Below, piece by piece: positions 1 to 7,896 of a stretch of 34,469 nucleotides of DNA. The notes under the pieces are model-generated. The model had not been told where the DNA came from. It searched no databases and saw nothing but the letters and a program-made list of their open reading frames with translations. This DNA comes from UMGS1519 sp963621885. GTDB lineage: Bacteria; Actinomycetota; Coriobacteriia; Coriobacteriales; Eggerthellaceae. The position numbers and the translations under genes are program-made. Every line of letters begins with the position of its first letter. Position 1 is the first letter of the stretch. The stretch is from contig CAVFFT010000003.1 in the NCBI GenBank assembly GCA_963621885.1, positions 1-34,469 of the forward strand, read 5' to 3'.

Positions 1-1
1 G

Positions 2-43
2 GCGCTGCCGGCGGTTTATCTGCTGGTGGCGCCTCTTTATTGA
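2..43 (+). CDS. possible 3' end of a membrane protein gene (partial)
   Basis: The first 42 bases read in one open frame as a very hydrophobic tail (ALPAVYLLVAPLY) ending in TGA. This looks like the last turn of a membrane helix of a protein that begins before the window. Only 13 residues are visible, so no family can be named, and it may simply be non-coding. The stretch that follows up to the next gene is AT-richer than the coding DNA around it. Confidence 0.3.
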   Translation, partial: ALPAVYLLVAPLY

Positions 44-236
44 CGATTTTTATATCGAAATCTCGGTTATTAATATGCGCAGAACATCGGCTTGTTTCAA
101 ACACAAAGTCATCACCGTTTGCCGATAGCTCTCTACCGTAAAAAATACTAAACGGGTGAACCGCCGCTTGCATTCCTAGGATTTGAATCAGAGAACTTCT
201 GAGACCAAAGAAGTTTCTATAACGAAAGGGGTTCTA

Positions 237-998
237 ATGGGTCTGCTTGAAGGAAATGTCACAATCGTCACCGGTGGTGGCAAGGGCATCGGCTTTGGCA
301 TCGCCAGCGCCTTTGCTGAAGAGGGTTCGAACCTGTGCATCACGGGTCGCAACGAGCAGCGTCTGATCGATGCTGAAGAGCGTCTGAAGGCCACCTATGG
401 CATCGACGTCATCCATGTCGTTGCTGAGGGCTCCGACGAGGAAGCTGTTAAGCAGGTTATCGCCGAGACCGTCGCTCACTACGGCAAGCTCGACACCGTT
501 GTCAACAACGCTCAGGCTTCCAAGTCCGGCACCCTGCTGGTTGACCACAGCAAGGAGGACTTCGACCTGGCTATCAACACCGGCCTGTACGCGGCGTTCT
601 TCTACATGAAGCACGCATTCCCCGAGCTCAAGAAGACCAAGGGTTCCGTCGTCAACCTCGCTTCCGGCGCAGGTCTGTTCGGCAAGCCCGGCCAGTCCAG
701 CTACGCTGCTGCTAAGGAGGGCATCCGCGGCATGACCCGCGTTGCTGCAACCGAGTGGGGCCCCGACGGCGTTCGCGCGAACGTCATTTGCCCGCTCGCT
801 ATGACCGAGCAGCTCGCCGCTTGGAAGGAAGAGTACCCCGACACCTTCGCCGCGACCATCAAGGGCATTCCGCTGGGCCGCTTTGGCGATCCCAAGAACG
901 ACATCGCTCCGGTTGCCGTGTTCCTGGCAAGCAAGATGGCCAGCTACATCTCCGGCGAGACCATCACCATCCAGGGTGGCAGCGGTCTTCGTCCGTAA
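237..998 (+). CDS. short-chain dehydrogenase/reductase (SDR), classical type
   Basis: A 253-residue classical SDR, the usual length for the family: an NAD(P)(H)-dependent cytosolic oxidoreductase acting on an alcohol/ketone pair. The cofactor glycine motif TGGGKGIG is at residues 12-19. The catalytic tetrad is visible as N114, S143, Y156 and K160 (SYAAAK). The NNAQ segment at 90-93 replaces the common NNAG. An arginine at position 38, just after the second strand (TGR), fits NADP(H) preference, which is inference. The ATG at 237 is chosen over an upstream TTG at 183 because CGAAAGGGG lies just before it and the protein starts directly at the first strand of the Rossmann fold. The substrate cannot be read from sequence; hydroxysteroid or sugar ketones are possibilities in gut actinobacteria. 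A strong terminator follows, so it is probably monocistronic. Confidence 0.93.
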   Translation: MGLLEGNVTIVTGGGKGIGFGIASAFAEEGSNLCITGRNEQRLIDAEERLKATYGIDVIHVVAEGSDEEAVKQVIAETVAHYGKLDTVVNNAQASKSGTLLVDHSKEDFDLAINTGLYAAFFYMKHAFPELKKTKGSVVNLASGAGLFGKPGQSSYAAAKEGIRGMTRVAATEWGPDGVRANVICPLAMTEQLAAWKEEYPDTFAATIKGIPLGRFGDPKNDIAPVAVFLASKMASYISGETITIQGGSGLRP

Positions 999-1036
999 GG
1001 GACGGCATCGTCGAATACGCTACAAATTGTGGCATT

Positions 1037-1061
1037 GCGGGGCTTCGGCCCCGCTTTTTTT
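1037..1061 (+). terminator. Rho-independent terminator of the SDR gene
   Basis: GCGGGGC at 1037-1043 and GCCCCGC at 1048-1054 form a 7-bp GC stem with a TTCG tetraloop, followed directly by seven T residues (1055-1061). This is a textbook intrinsic terminator 38 bases after the SDR stop. Confidence 0.95.
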
Positions 1062-1098
1062 ATAATAGGCGGTGCAGCAAAGTCGCAGAGGGAAGGTC

Positions 1099-1938
1099 AT
1101 GCGGGTGAATAAGCCGAAGAAGAAGATGACGAACGCGGAAAAAGCGGCGGCACGGGTGCCACCCGCGCCAAAGCCGGCGCCGGCTCCGCCCGATCCTGAA
1201 AAGCTGCGCACCGATCGCAGACATCGCCGCATCATTCTTGTCGTGGGCATTATTGTGTTCGTTCTTCTGAGCTTCACGCTCTGGACCTGCAACTATTCTC
1301 ATGAGGGCGAGCTTGCGCAGCAGGCGCTTGTCTCCACTGAAGAGGTGGCGGTCGACAACCAGCAGGATTGGATTGCCTTTGGCGATCCCGATGCTGATAG
1401 CGCCTTCATTTTCTATCCTGGAGCCAGGGTTGCCGCCGAGGCGTATGCGCCCCTGATGAATGACCTTGCAAATGAGGGCATGTTCTGCGTCATCGTGAAG
1501 GCGCCATTCAATCTCTCGGTTCTGAAAGCGGATGCCGCAAGCGCGGTGATGTCGGCGTATTCCCAGCAGAAGAACTGGTATGTGGGCGGACATTCGCTTG
1601 GCGGCACGACGGCGTGCCAGTGGGCGGCTGACAACATCAGCCAGACGCGCGGCGTCATTTTGCTCGCGAGCTATCCGACGGTCGACCTCACGCAAAGCGG
1701 ATTGCGCATGCTTGAGATTTACGGTTCGGAAGATGGCGTGATAAACCGCGACAATCTTTCCGAATCCGTCGCACTGCAGCCTGCCGATACGACGACGCAG
1801 GTCATAGAGGGTGGAAACCATGCGCAGTTCGGCGATTACGGCACGCAGGATCGTGACGGCACTGCGATGATAAGCGCGCAGGAACAGCGCGAGCAGGCGG
1901 AGAAGCTCATCCTTGATTGGGTGAAGGACGCGGCTTAG
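1099..1938 (+). CDS. membrane-anchored alpha/beta hydrolase
   Basis: A 279-residue protein. A lysine- and proline-rich cytoplasmic N-terminus (about 1-44) is followed by one hydrophobic helix at about 45-64, so the catalytic domain should lie outside the membrane. The domain has the alpha/beta-hydrolase nucleophile elbow GGHSLGG with S166, a likely acid D212 in YGSEDG and H241 in GGNHAQFG, a complete Ser-Asp-His triad in the right order. The family includes esterases, lipases and dienelactone hydrolases; the substrate is unknown. ATG 1099 is preferred to GTG 1072 because GGGAAGG lies immediately upstream. The gene lies alone between the SDR terminator and a convergent methyltransferase gene; no clear terminator is seen in the 140 bases after it. 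Confidence 0.88.
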   Translation: MRVNKPKKKMTNAEKAAARVPPAPKPAPAPPDPEKLRTDRRHRRIILVVGIIVFVLLSFTLWTCNYSHEGELAQQALVSTEEVAVDNQQDWIAFGDPDADSAFIFYPGARVAAEAYAPLMNDLANEGMFCVIVKAPFNLSVLKADAASAVMSAYSQQKNWYVGGHSLGGTTACQWAADNISQTRGVILLASYPTVDLTQSGLRMLEIYGSEDGVINRDNLSESVALQPADTTTQVIEGGNHAQFGDYGTQDRDGTAMISAQEQREQAEKLILDWVKDAA

Positions 1939-2079
1939 CGGGAGCGCTTTCGTGCGCGGGTCGCGCGAGGTCGAGTGGCTGCTGGCTTAGCGAGTGCAGT
2001 CTGGTGACGGCTGCAGCCTAGCGGCGGCGTAGTGGCGCGCAACATGCGCGGTCTGGCTTGCGACGCGGACAGCTGTTGC

Positions 2080-2910
2080 TTAATGCGTGCGCAGTTCCCA
2101 GAAAGCCACCGCGCTGGCGGCGGCGACATTGAGCGAATCGACGCCGTGTTCCATCGGGATGATGACCGTTCCGTCGCAGGCGGCAATGGTCGAGTCCTTG
2201 AGGCCCTCGCCTTCGGTTCCCAGCACGAGCGCGAGCTTTTCGCGGGTCTTGAGAACCGGGTCATCGAGCGGCATGGCGTTCTCCTTCAAGGCGAGAGCGA
2301 CCACGGTGAAGCCCGCCTCGTGAAGCAGCGGCATTCCGTCGCGCGCCCAATCAAGCTGCGTGCCGATGCGCGTCCAGGGAACCTGGAACACCGTGCCCAT
2401 CGACACGCGCGCCGCGCGTCGGTAGAACGGGTCGTGGCAGCCGGGTGTCACGAGCACCGCATCGACGCCGAGCGCCGCGGCACTGCGGAAAATGGCTCCA
2501 ATGTTCGCGTAGTTGGTGACGTCTTCGAGCACGGCGACGCGTCGCGCCGAGGCGAGCAGCTCGCGCACATCGGGAAGCGCCGGACGGGGAAACGCGGCAA
2601 GCGCGCCGCGGGTGATCTCGTAGGTGGTGACGGCGCGGAATTGCTCATGCGTGCCGCAGAAAACGGGAATGCTTGGATCGCGGCTCCATGCCTGCTCAAT
2701 GGCCGGCATGCTTTTCTCGAGCCATTTGTGCTCAAGAAAGAACGATATCGGCATGATGCCCGAATCCATGGCGCGCGTGATGACATTGGCGGATTCGCCA
2801 ATAAACAGGCCGTGTTCGTATCCGGGCCAATCGAGCAGGAGCGCGTCCCGCTGATGGGAATACATCGCAAGCCGCGCGTCGTTTATGTCGCTAACTTCTG
2901 CAAGAGGCAT
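2080..2910 (-). CDS. SpoU/TrmH-family tRNA/rRNA 2'-O-methyltransferase
   Basis: A 276-residue member of the SPOUT (SpoU) superfamily, which transfers a methyl group from S-adenosylmethionine to a ribose 2'-OH in tRNA or rRNA. The three SpoU motifs are in order: motif 1 NYANIGAIFR (133-142) with the Asn and Arg expected for catalysis, motif 2 LVLGTEGEGL (about 228-237), and motif 3 IPMEHGVDSLNVAAA (251-265) forming the trefoil knot that binds the cofactor. The N-terminal 100 residues are an RNA-binding-type extension. The frame is open further upstream, but homology begins after the ATG at 2910. No Shine-Dalgarno precedes this ATG; TATTAT lies 7 bases upstream of it, which would give a leaderless transcript. 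The precise RNA target is not deducible. Confidence 0.92.
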   Translation of the reverse strand: MPLAEVSDINDARLAMYSHQRDALLLDWPGYEHGLFIGESANVITRAMDSGIMPISFFLEHKWLEKSMPAIEQAWSRDPSIPVFCGTHEQFRAVTTYEITRGALAAFPRPALPDVRELLASARRVAVLEDVTNYANIGAIFRSAAALGVDAVLVTPGCHDPFYRRAARVSMGTVFQVPWTRIGTQLDWARDGMPLLHEAGFTVVALALKENAMPLDDPVLKTREKLALVLGTEGEGLKDSTIAACDGTVIIPMEHGVDSLNVAAASAVAFWELRTH

Positions 2911-3163
2911 GCTATTAATAATAGCAGGAGCCAAGAACAAGCATGTGCTGCGGCGGAATCGTGGATGGAGGAGCGGCCTTACGGGCGATTCTCGTGCGGG
3001 GGTAGTTGTGCTGCCGACCCGCGCGGGAGAATGGTCTCGCGGCTGCCTACACGGGTGGTCGTGCAGCCGACCCGCGCATGACTGCCGCGGCATTTTGATT
3101 ACGCCTCCCTTCTTGCTTGACAGCGGGGCGGCGAGACGAGCGATTAAACCGGGAAAGGTAAAG
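2911..3163. other. 253-bp intergenic region between divergent genes, with a 23-bp direct repeat
   Basis: This interval separates the minus-strand methyltransferase from the plus-strand TPR gene. It contains a direct repeat (3002-3024 and 3055-3077, 20 of 23 bases identical, period 53), sharing the core GCCGACCCGCGC, which also occurs at 26921-26932. A TTGACA at 3117-3122 is the best -35 candidate for the TPR gene, but no good -10 follows at standard spacing. I see no RNA gene. Confidence 0.5.
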
Positions 3164-5827
3164 ATGAGTCTGGATTACGAATTCGAAGTGCATATTCCCT
3201 TGACCGGAAAATCCATCGAGCTTGACCCCTTGCCGGGTCAGGACCCCACGAAGCGCTATGGAGTTGTTTGGGACGTGTGTCAGCAGCCCGACGAGGGCGT
3301 GGGCTATGTCGTGGAGTTCCACGAATCGCGCAGCTGTCACCTTTTGGCGTGGATAGGGAAGGGCGGTACGGTTACCGAGTGCGACCGCCCTATCGCGTTT
3401 GTGACGCCGGGTGTTCCGGTGCTTGCGGTCGAGCATGACAAGGGTGACGGCGCGAATCTCGTCCGCGCGCGGCGCCACGGCTCCGATGAGCTGGTGACAA
3501 AGGTGGCGTACCGGAGCTATTTCCCAGGCCAATACGCTTTCGAAGCGCTTCAGGCGAAGGCCTCCGAAGGCATAACCGATAACGCCGACCTCACGCGCGT
3601 GCTTGGCTCTTACGCGGGCCGGCGGCTTGCGTGGCGCGTGTTTCTTGCCGTTTCGTATCTCGCCTTCTACCTGCTTCCCCGTTTGGGCTCGTCGGTCGCG
3701 GCGGCATCCGGAACGATTGCCGATGTCCTGCGGACTTTCACCGCACAGCCGCTGCCCGATGCGATCGACAGCCTGATTTTCCGCGTGATGGAGGCACAGG
3801 AAGGGGATGAAACTCCCAGCTCCGGCTTCGAGCGCTATGCCGCCCGCATGCTGCAACAGGCGGGGTCGGCCGAGCTGCGCCAGATAGCGACGCGGCATGA
3901 AATACGGGTGTCGCGGCTTTCGACGACGCTCATGTTCTGGCTGCGTTTCCCTGATGATGTGACGGAAGAGGAGCGTGCGGTTCTGTTGTCGGTTGAAGCA
4001 TGCTTGAACCGGCTTGAGCTTATCGAGGCGGGTTTGCGCTCGCAGGGGGAATCGACCGCGCTCGCCGCAGTGGGGGAGTCCCGCTGCGCCCTGCATGACC
4101 GGCGCAACCTTGCCGGGATAGCCGACGATGCGGCGGTGCATTTCGACGCGAGCCAGGAGGAGAATCCCTATTGCGTCTATTTGCCCGCGAACCCCGCGCG
4201 AGGTGGCGAATGGGATGTTCGGACGCGTTTTCTGCGGACTTGCGAACGGCTGCGCATTCCTTATCGGCTTGAATATCACTTCGATGGCGATGTCGAGCAG
4301 GGCGTGCTCAATGTGCATTTTGGCGTGCCGGCAGCCAGCGCTTTTCCACGGAGCCTCTGGAATGAAAACGAATCGCGCTGGGAAGACCATGGGAGCGAGC
4401 AAACGGCGCGCGCTTCGCTCTACGCCCTCAGGCTTGCGGCGCTTGTCGCTTCGTGCGCGTTTGGCGCGAGCCTGGGAATCCGCACCGTTTTGGTGACCGC
4501 TTGCGCGGGTTCTTCGACAGGCACGTCGGTGTTGTCTCTCGCTTTCGAGCGGATGTCCTTCCTCAACCGCACGCTTCCACATATTACGAGCGGCGCGGTT
4601 GCGCGTATTGGCCGCGATGGGAATTGCGCGACGACGCATCCCGCCGAATTGCTGTCGCTGCTGGCGCCCAAGGAGGCACGTGCTTCTTTTGATGGGGAAG
4701 GGGGCCTGCTTCCTGTCGAGCCGCTGACGGCGACCCTTTCGCCTTCCCGTTTGGCCATGTCGGACGACCAGCGGACCCTGCCTTCGTTTCTCGCGCAGCT
4801 GCTCCACGCGCAGACGGTGCGCGATCTGGATGTGGAGGCGACAACCGACTTGCGCGAGCTCGACGAGGTTCAAAGCGCGATTGAGGATGCGGCCGATTCA
4901 CGTCTGCTTGCCATGGCGCGTCTGGAGGAATTGGCCGAGAGGAATCCGCTGCCGGATTTCGAAGGCAAGAGCGGTGTTGTCGCTGATGCCGAGGCGGCGC
5001 TTCGGGACGGCGCGGCGGGCTTGAAGAGAAGCGGTCGCGAGGCGGATATCGAAGCGGACGTCGACCGCGTGCTGGCGATGCAGAACGACGCTGACGCTTT
5101 CAGCTTTCGTGTTGACGACGGGGGCGGGGCGTCGCATGTGGTGCGTTACGCCTATTTCCCCAATCTCATGACGCGCTGCGCGGTTGGCGCGATCGCGCGC
5201 GACGACAACGAGGAATTCCGGCCGGTTTCCGCGGTGGTCTACCGCAGCCGTAGCGCGCTTGCCAAGCTTTATGCCGAATCGGGCGATGTGGATGCGGCAG
5301 TGGCGCGGGCGTACGAATGCTCGTCGCTGGCGCCTACGAGCTCCGGCCTTCAGCTTGAGCTTGCCCAGCTGATGCTCGTGCTGAATCGCCCGCAGGACGC
5401 GATTTCCTTCTTGCGTCAGGCGATAAAGGTATGCGCGCGTCAGCAGATGGCGACGGTCTTGTACACCCATCTCGCCAATGCTTTCTGGATGGGCGGCGAT
5501 GCAGAATCGGCGCTGGCAGCCTTCACGCTCGCCCGCGGTCATGCGGAAGGCGCGACGCCTTTCGACCAGGCGATAACGCAGCTCGCCCATTCGCTCAAGC
5601 TCAAGGAGGTGCCAAGCATCGAGCGCGCCACCTCCATTTTGCTTGCTCGGAATGTGCCGACAGCTCCATCGGGAACGGTGCGTTCGCTTGTTGTATCGGC
5701 TGGCGTGGGCTTCACGGATGCGCGGATGTTCGAGCTCGCTTGGCCTCTTGTGGGCGCCATGGGCATCGATATCGGTAACGACGTGATGGCGATGATGGGC
5801 GAGCATCTGCGCGTTGGACTGGGGTAG
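3164..5827 (+). CDS. large tetratricopeptide-repeat protein of unknown function
   Basis: An 887-residue protein that I do not recognise as a named family. The C-terminal part (about 692-800) carries TPR-like helix pairs (SALAKLYAESGDVDAAVARA, then a repeat beginning LELAQLMLVLNRPQDAISF, then HLANAFWMGGDAESALAAF), implying a protein-protein interaction role. The N-terminal 150 residues look like a compact beta-rich domain. A hydrophobic stretch at about 159-180 (FLAVSYLAFYLLP) may be a membrane segment, although no signal peptide is seen. The middle contains an alanine-rich region and acidic helices. ATG 3164 is preceded by GGGAAAGG with good spacing; the frame is open upstream into low-quality sequence, which I reject. 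It ends at a bidirectional hairpin shared with thiC and appears to be monocistronic. Confidence 0.85.
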   Translation: MSLDYEFEVHIPLTGKSIELDPLPGQDPTKRYGVVWDVCQQPDEGVGYVVEFHESRSCHLLAWIGKGGTVTECDRPIAFVTPGVPVLAVEHDKGDGANLVRARRHGSDELVTKVAYRSYFPGQYAFEALQAKASEGITDNADLTRVLGSYAGRRLAWRVFLAVSYLAFYLLPRLGSSVAAASGTIADVLRTFTAQPLPDAIDSLIFRVMEAQEGDETPSSGFERYAARMLQQAGSAELRQIATRHEIRVSRLSTTLMFWLRFPDDVTEEERAVLLSVEACLNRLELIEAGLRSQGESTALAAVGESRCALHDRRNLAGIADDAAVHFDASQEENPYCVYLPANPARGGEWDVRTRFLRTCERLRIPYRLEYHFDGDVEQGVLNVHFGVPAASAFPRSLWNENESRWEDHGSEQTARASLYALRLAALVASCAFGASLGIRTVLVTACAGSSTGTSVLSLAFERMSFLNRTLPHITSGAVARIGRDGNCATTHPAELLSLLAPKEARASFDGEGGLLPVEPLTATLSPSRLAMSDDQRTLPSFLAQLLHAQTVRDLDVEATTDLRELDEVQSAIEDAADSRLLAMARLEELAERNPLPDFEGKSGVVADAEAALRDGAAGLKRSGREADIEADVDRVLAMQNDADAFSFRVDDGGGASHVVRYAYFPNLMTRCAVGAIARDDNEEFRPVSAVVYRSRSALAKLYAESGDVDAAVARAYECSSLAPTSSGLQLELAQLMLVLNRPQDAISFLRQAIKVCARQQMATVLYTHLANAFWMGGDAESALAAFTLARGHAEGATPFDQAITQLAHSLKLKEVPSIERATSILLARNVPTAPSGTVRSLVVSAGVGFTDARMFELAWPLVGAMGIDIGNDVMAMMGEHLRVGLG

Positions 5828-5892
5828 GTCACGACCCGGGTTTCGCCCGAAGCCGTTTTCCGTTTCGAATCCGCGCGTAATGAGAGCCCAAC

Positions 5893-5930
5893 GAGAAGAG
5901 GCGCCTTCCTTTCGGAAAGCGCCTCTTCTC
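5893..5930. terminator. bidirectional hairpin between the convergent TPR gene and thiC
   Basis: A perfect 12-bp inverted repeat (GAGAAGAGGCGC at 5893-5904 and its complement at 5919-5930) with a further TTCC/GGAA stem in the loop. It lies 66 bases after the TPR stop and 90 bases after the thiC stop. There is no long T-run on either side, but position and stability suggest transcription termination for both genes. Confidence 0.75.
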
Positions 5931-6019
5931 ATGAATGGCGGGGTTTTGCCTGAGTGGGGTCCGCCAGGCAACCGTTCGGTTTCCGTCAGGCCGAGCCCCA
6001 GGAGCCGCGACTCGAATTT

Positions 6020-7330
6020 CTAAACCTCAAGCAGGCCGGGGTCGATCTTCTCGAGCGCCCGGTTCACCGTGCGTACCGCGCACATCTTGCCGCACATGGT
6101 GCAGGTCTCGTCTTCTTGCGGGGGTGCGGAATTGTAGTACTCGCGCGCCTTCTCTCCGTCGATGGCGAGCTCGAACATGCGCTCCCAATCAAAGGCATGG
6201 CGGGCTTTCGCCATTTCGAGGTCGCGTTCGCGCGCGCCCGGGACGCCCTTCACGATGTCGGCGGCATGCGCCGCGATGCGGGTCGCCACGATGCCGTCGC
6301 GCACGTCCTTGATGTCGGGCAGACGCAGATGCTCGGCGGGCGTGACGTAGCAGAGGAAGTCGGCGCCGGCAGATGCGGCGATCGCGCCGCCGATAGCGCA
6401 GGTGATGTGGTCGTAGCCCGCTCCGATGTCGGTGACCAGCGGCCCGAGCACGTAGAAGGGCGCGCCATGGCACAGGCGCTTTTCGAGTTTCATGTTCGCC
6501 GCGATCTCGTCGAGCGCCATGTGGCCCGGGCCCTCGATCATCACCTGCACATCGCGCTTCCAGGCGCGCTGCGTGAGGTTGCCCAGCTCGATGAGCTCGG
6601 AGATCTGTGAGGAGTCGGTCGCGTCGTCAAGGCATCCCGGGCGGCAGGCGTCTCCCAGGCTGATCGTCATGTCGTACTTGTAGAGGATGTCGAGCAGGTC
6701 GTCGTAGTACTCGAAGAAGGGGTTCTCGTTGCCCGTGAGCTCCATCCAGGCGAAGAGCAGCGAGCCGCCGCGCGAAACGAGATTCATCGTGCGGCCTTCG
6801 CGCATGAAGGCGTCGACGGTGCGGCGGTTGATGCCGGCGTGGATGGTGACGAAATCGACGCCGTCTTTCGCATGCGCCTCGACGACGCGCAGGAAGTCCT
6901 CCGCCGTGCAGGAGGCGAGCTCCTTTTCGAGATAGCCTACGGCGTCATACATCGGCACGGTGCCGATCATCGCGGGGCTCTTCGCGATAAGCTCGCGGCG
7001 GAAACGCGCCGTCTTTCCGCAGTTGGAAAGGTCCATGATCGATTCGACGTCGAGGGCAAGCGACATGCGCACCTTTTCCATCTCGATGTCGTAGTCGTGC
7101 ATATCGCCCGAAACGCCCAGGTTGACGTTGAGCTTCGTGGAAAGCCCTTCACCTACGCCCCAAGGCGAAAGCGCCTCGTGATGGTGGTTTGCGGGAATGA
7201 CGATACGTCCGGCAGCCATGCGCTCGCGGATCCATTCCACGTCGCGATGCTCCTTATTGGCGACGCATTCCATTTGAGGGGTGATGATTCCCTTGCGCGC
7301 CGCCTCCATCTGGGTCGAATATTCTGGCAT
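6020..7330 (-). CDS. thiC: phosphomethylpyrimidine synthase ThiC
   Basis: A 436-residue ThiC, the radical S-adenosylmethionine enzyme that rearranges 5-aminoimidazole ribotide into HMP phosphate, the pyrimidine half of thiamine. The C-terminal iron-sulfur motif is CTMCGKMC (C410, C413, C417), a CX2CX3C spacing, whereas the long E. coli-type enzymes have CX2CX4C; the 436-residue length matches the short group. Core ThiC signatures visible include IPANHHHEALSPWGVG, NVNLGVSGD, TIHAGINRRTVD, EGPGHMALDEI and YVTPAEHLRLP. The ATG at 7330 has AGGAGA 5 bases upstream. The gene is alone on its strand with a riboswitch-like leader, so thiamine status probably controls it. No other thi gene is in the window. 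Confidence 0.97.
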   Translation of the reverse strand: MPEYSTQMEAARKGIITPQMECVANKEHRDVEWIRERMAAGRIVIPANHHHEALSPWGVGEGLSTKLNVNLGVSGDMHDYDIEMEKVRMSLALDVESIMDLSNCGKTARFRRELIAKSPAMIGTVPMYDAVGYLEKELASCTAEDFLRVVEAHAKDGVDFVTIHAGINRRTVDAFMREGRTMNLVSRGGSLLFAWMELTGNENPFFEYYDDLLDILYKYDMTISLGDACRPGCLDDATDSSQISELIELGNLTQRAWKRDVQVMIEGPGHMALDEIAANMKLEKRLCHGAPFYVLGPLVTDIGAGYDHITCAIGGAIAASAGADFLCYVTPAEHLRLPDIKDVRDGIVATRIAAHAADIVKGVPGARERDLEMAKARHAFDWERMFELAIDGEKAREYYNSAPPQEDETCTMCGKMCAVRTVNRALEKIDPGLLEV

Positions 7331-7422
7331 AGCTCATCTCCTGTCGTTGACAGTCGTGCCGCGGCATCATGATGTGCGAGGGAAATGCGCCAGTTGCTGC
7401 GGCATCGCCGCCGCCTGGCGTC

Positions 7423-7514
7423 GATTCATTGTCAGCCCCGCATTATCGGGGCCGTCTTTCCGGTCGCGATTCCCTCGCCTCTCAGCCGCGTTTTCCGCAG
7501 GCTCCCGGTGAATC
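7423..7514 (-). promoter_or_regulatory. TPP-type riboswitch (THI element) upstream of thiC, divergent in its 3' half
   Basis: Read on the minus strand, the leader has a P1 pairing GATTC/GAATC (7514-7510 with 7427-7423), then CCGGGAGCC, a small hairpin, and GGCTGAGAGG, the classic pyrimidine-sensing THI motif, then GACCGG closing P2. A 6-bp stem GCCCCG/CGGGGC with loop ATAATG follows; ATAATG is the usual L5 sequence. The canonical ACCTGATC and GCGnAGGG segments of the pyrophosphate-sensing junction are not visible: GACG and TGAC take their place. A GCCAG/CTGGC hairpin and a CTGTC/GACAG hairpin that abuts the AGGAGA ribosome binding site follow and could form the expression platform. The call of a THI-like aptamer is fairly secure; its ligand is less so. 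Confidence 0.75.
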
Positions 7515-7522
7515 CTTTTTGC

Positions 7523-7528
7523 ATGATA
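7523..7528 (-). promoter_or_regulatory. candidate -10 box of the thiC promoter
   Basis: TATCAT on the minus strand (7528-7523) lies about 7 bases upstream of the point where the aptamer P1 stem begins, so transcription would start just before the riboswitch. No good -35 is seen at standard spacing. Confidence 0.45.
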
Positions 7529-7896
7529 GCATGCCGATTTGTTCTTGTGATATAGTGCATCCCCGTCCGGATGGCATTCCTTTGAGGGGAAGCCATACCA
7601 GGGCGAACAGCAATACCGTCAGGTTGAAAAACGGAAAGAGAAGAGGGTTCAGGCTTATCCCTGCGGGGGAGGGTTATGAAACGCATGCGTTCTCAGGGAA
7701 ACATGCGGAACTGTCTCGGCGTGGAAAGCGAACGACGCAAGAGCTGTGTCTTCGGCGCGTGCGATCGCGCGTGAATGCGGGCGCATGTTCGACACGTTCA
7801 GTCGCTCGTGAGGCATTCGGCATGCAAGTCATTCGGGGTCGCAAGGGCAGCCCCGGTTTCCCAATGAGAAACGCAAAACCGTAAGGAGGCGGGAAG
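7529..7896 (+). other. leader region of panB (non-coding, about 370 bp)
   Basis: No protein of recognisable family is encoded between the thiC promoter and panB. A 32-codon frame (7676-7774) begins with ATG two bases after GGGGGAGGG and ends in a GC-rich palindrome (GCGCGTGCGATCGCGCG); it could be a leader peptide, but the spacing is poor and no amino-acid run is seen. A weak -10-like TATAGT lies at 7551-7556 without a -35. I see no known riboswitch on this strand. Confidence 0.4.

Noticed and set aside
183..236. TTG start for the SDR
   Set aside because: It adds 18 residues before the Rossmann strand, and the ATG at 237 has a much better ribosome binding site.
3047..4873. 608-residue minus-strand open frame
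   Set aside because: Antisense to the TPR protein, Arg/His-rich shadow.
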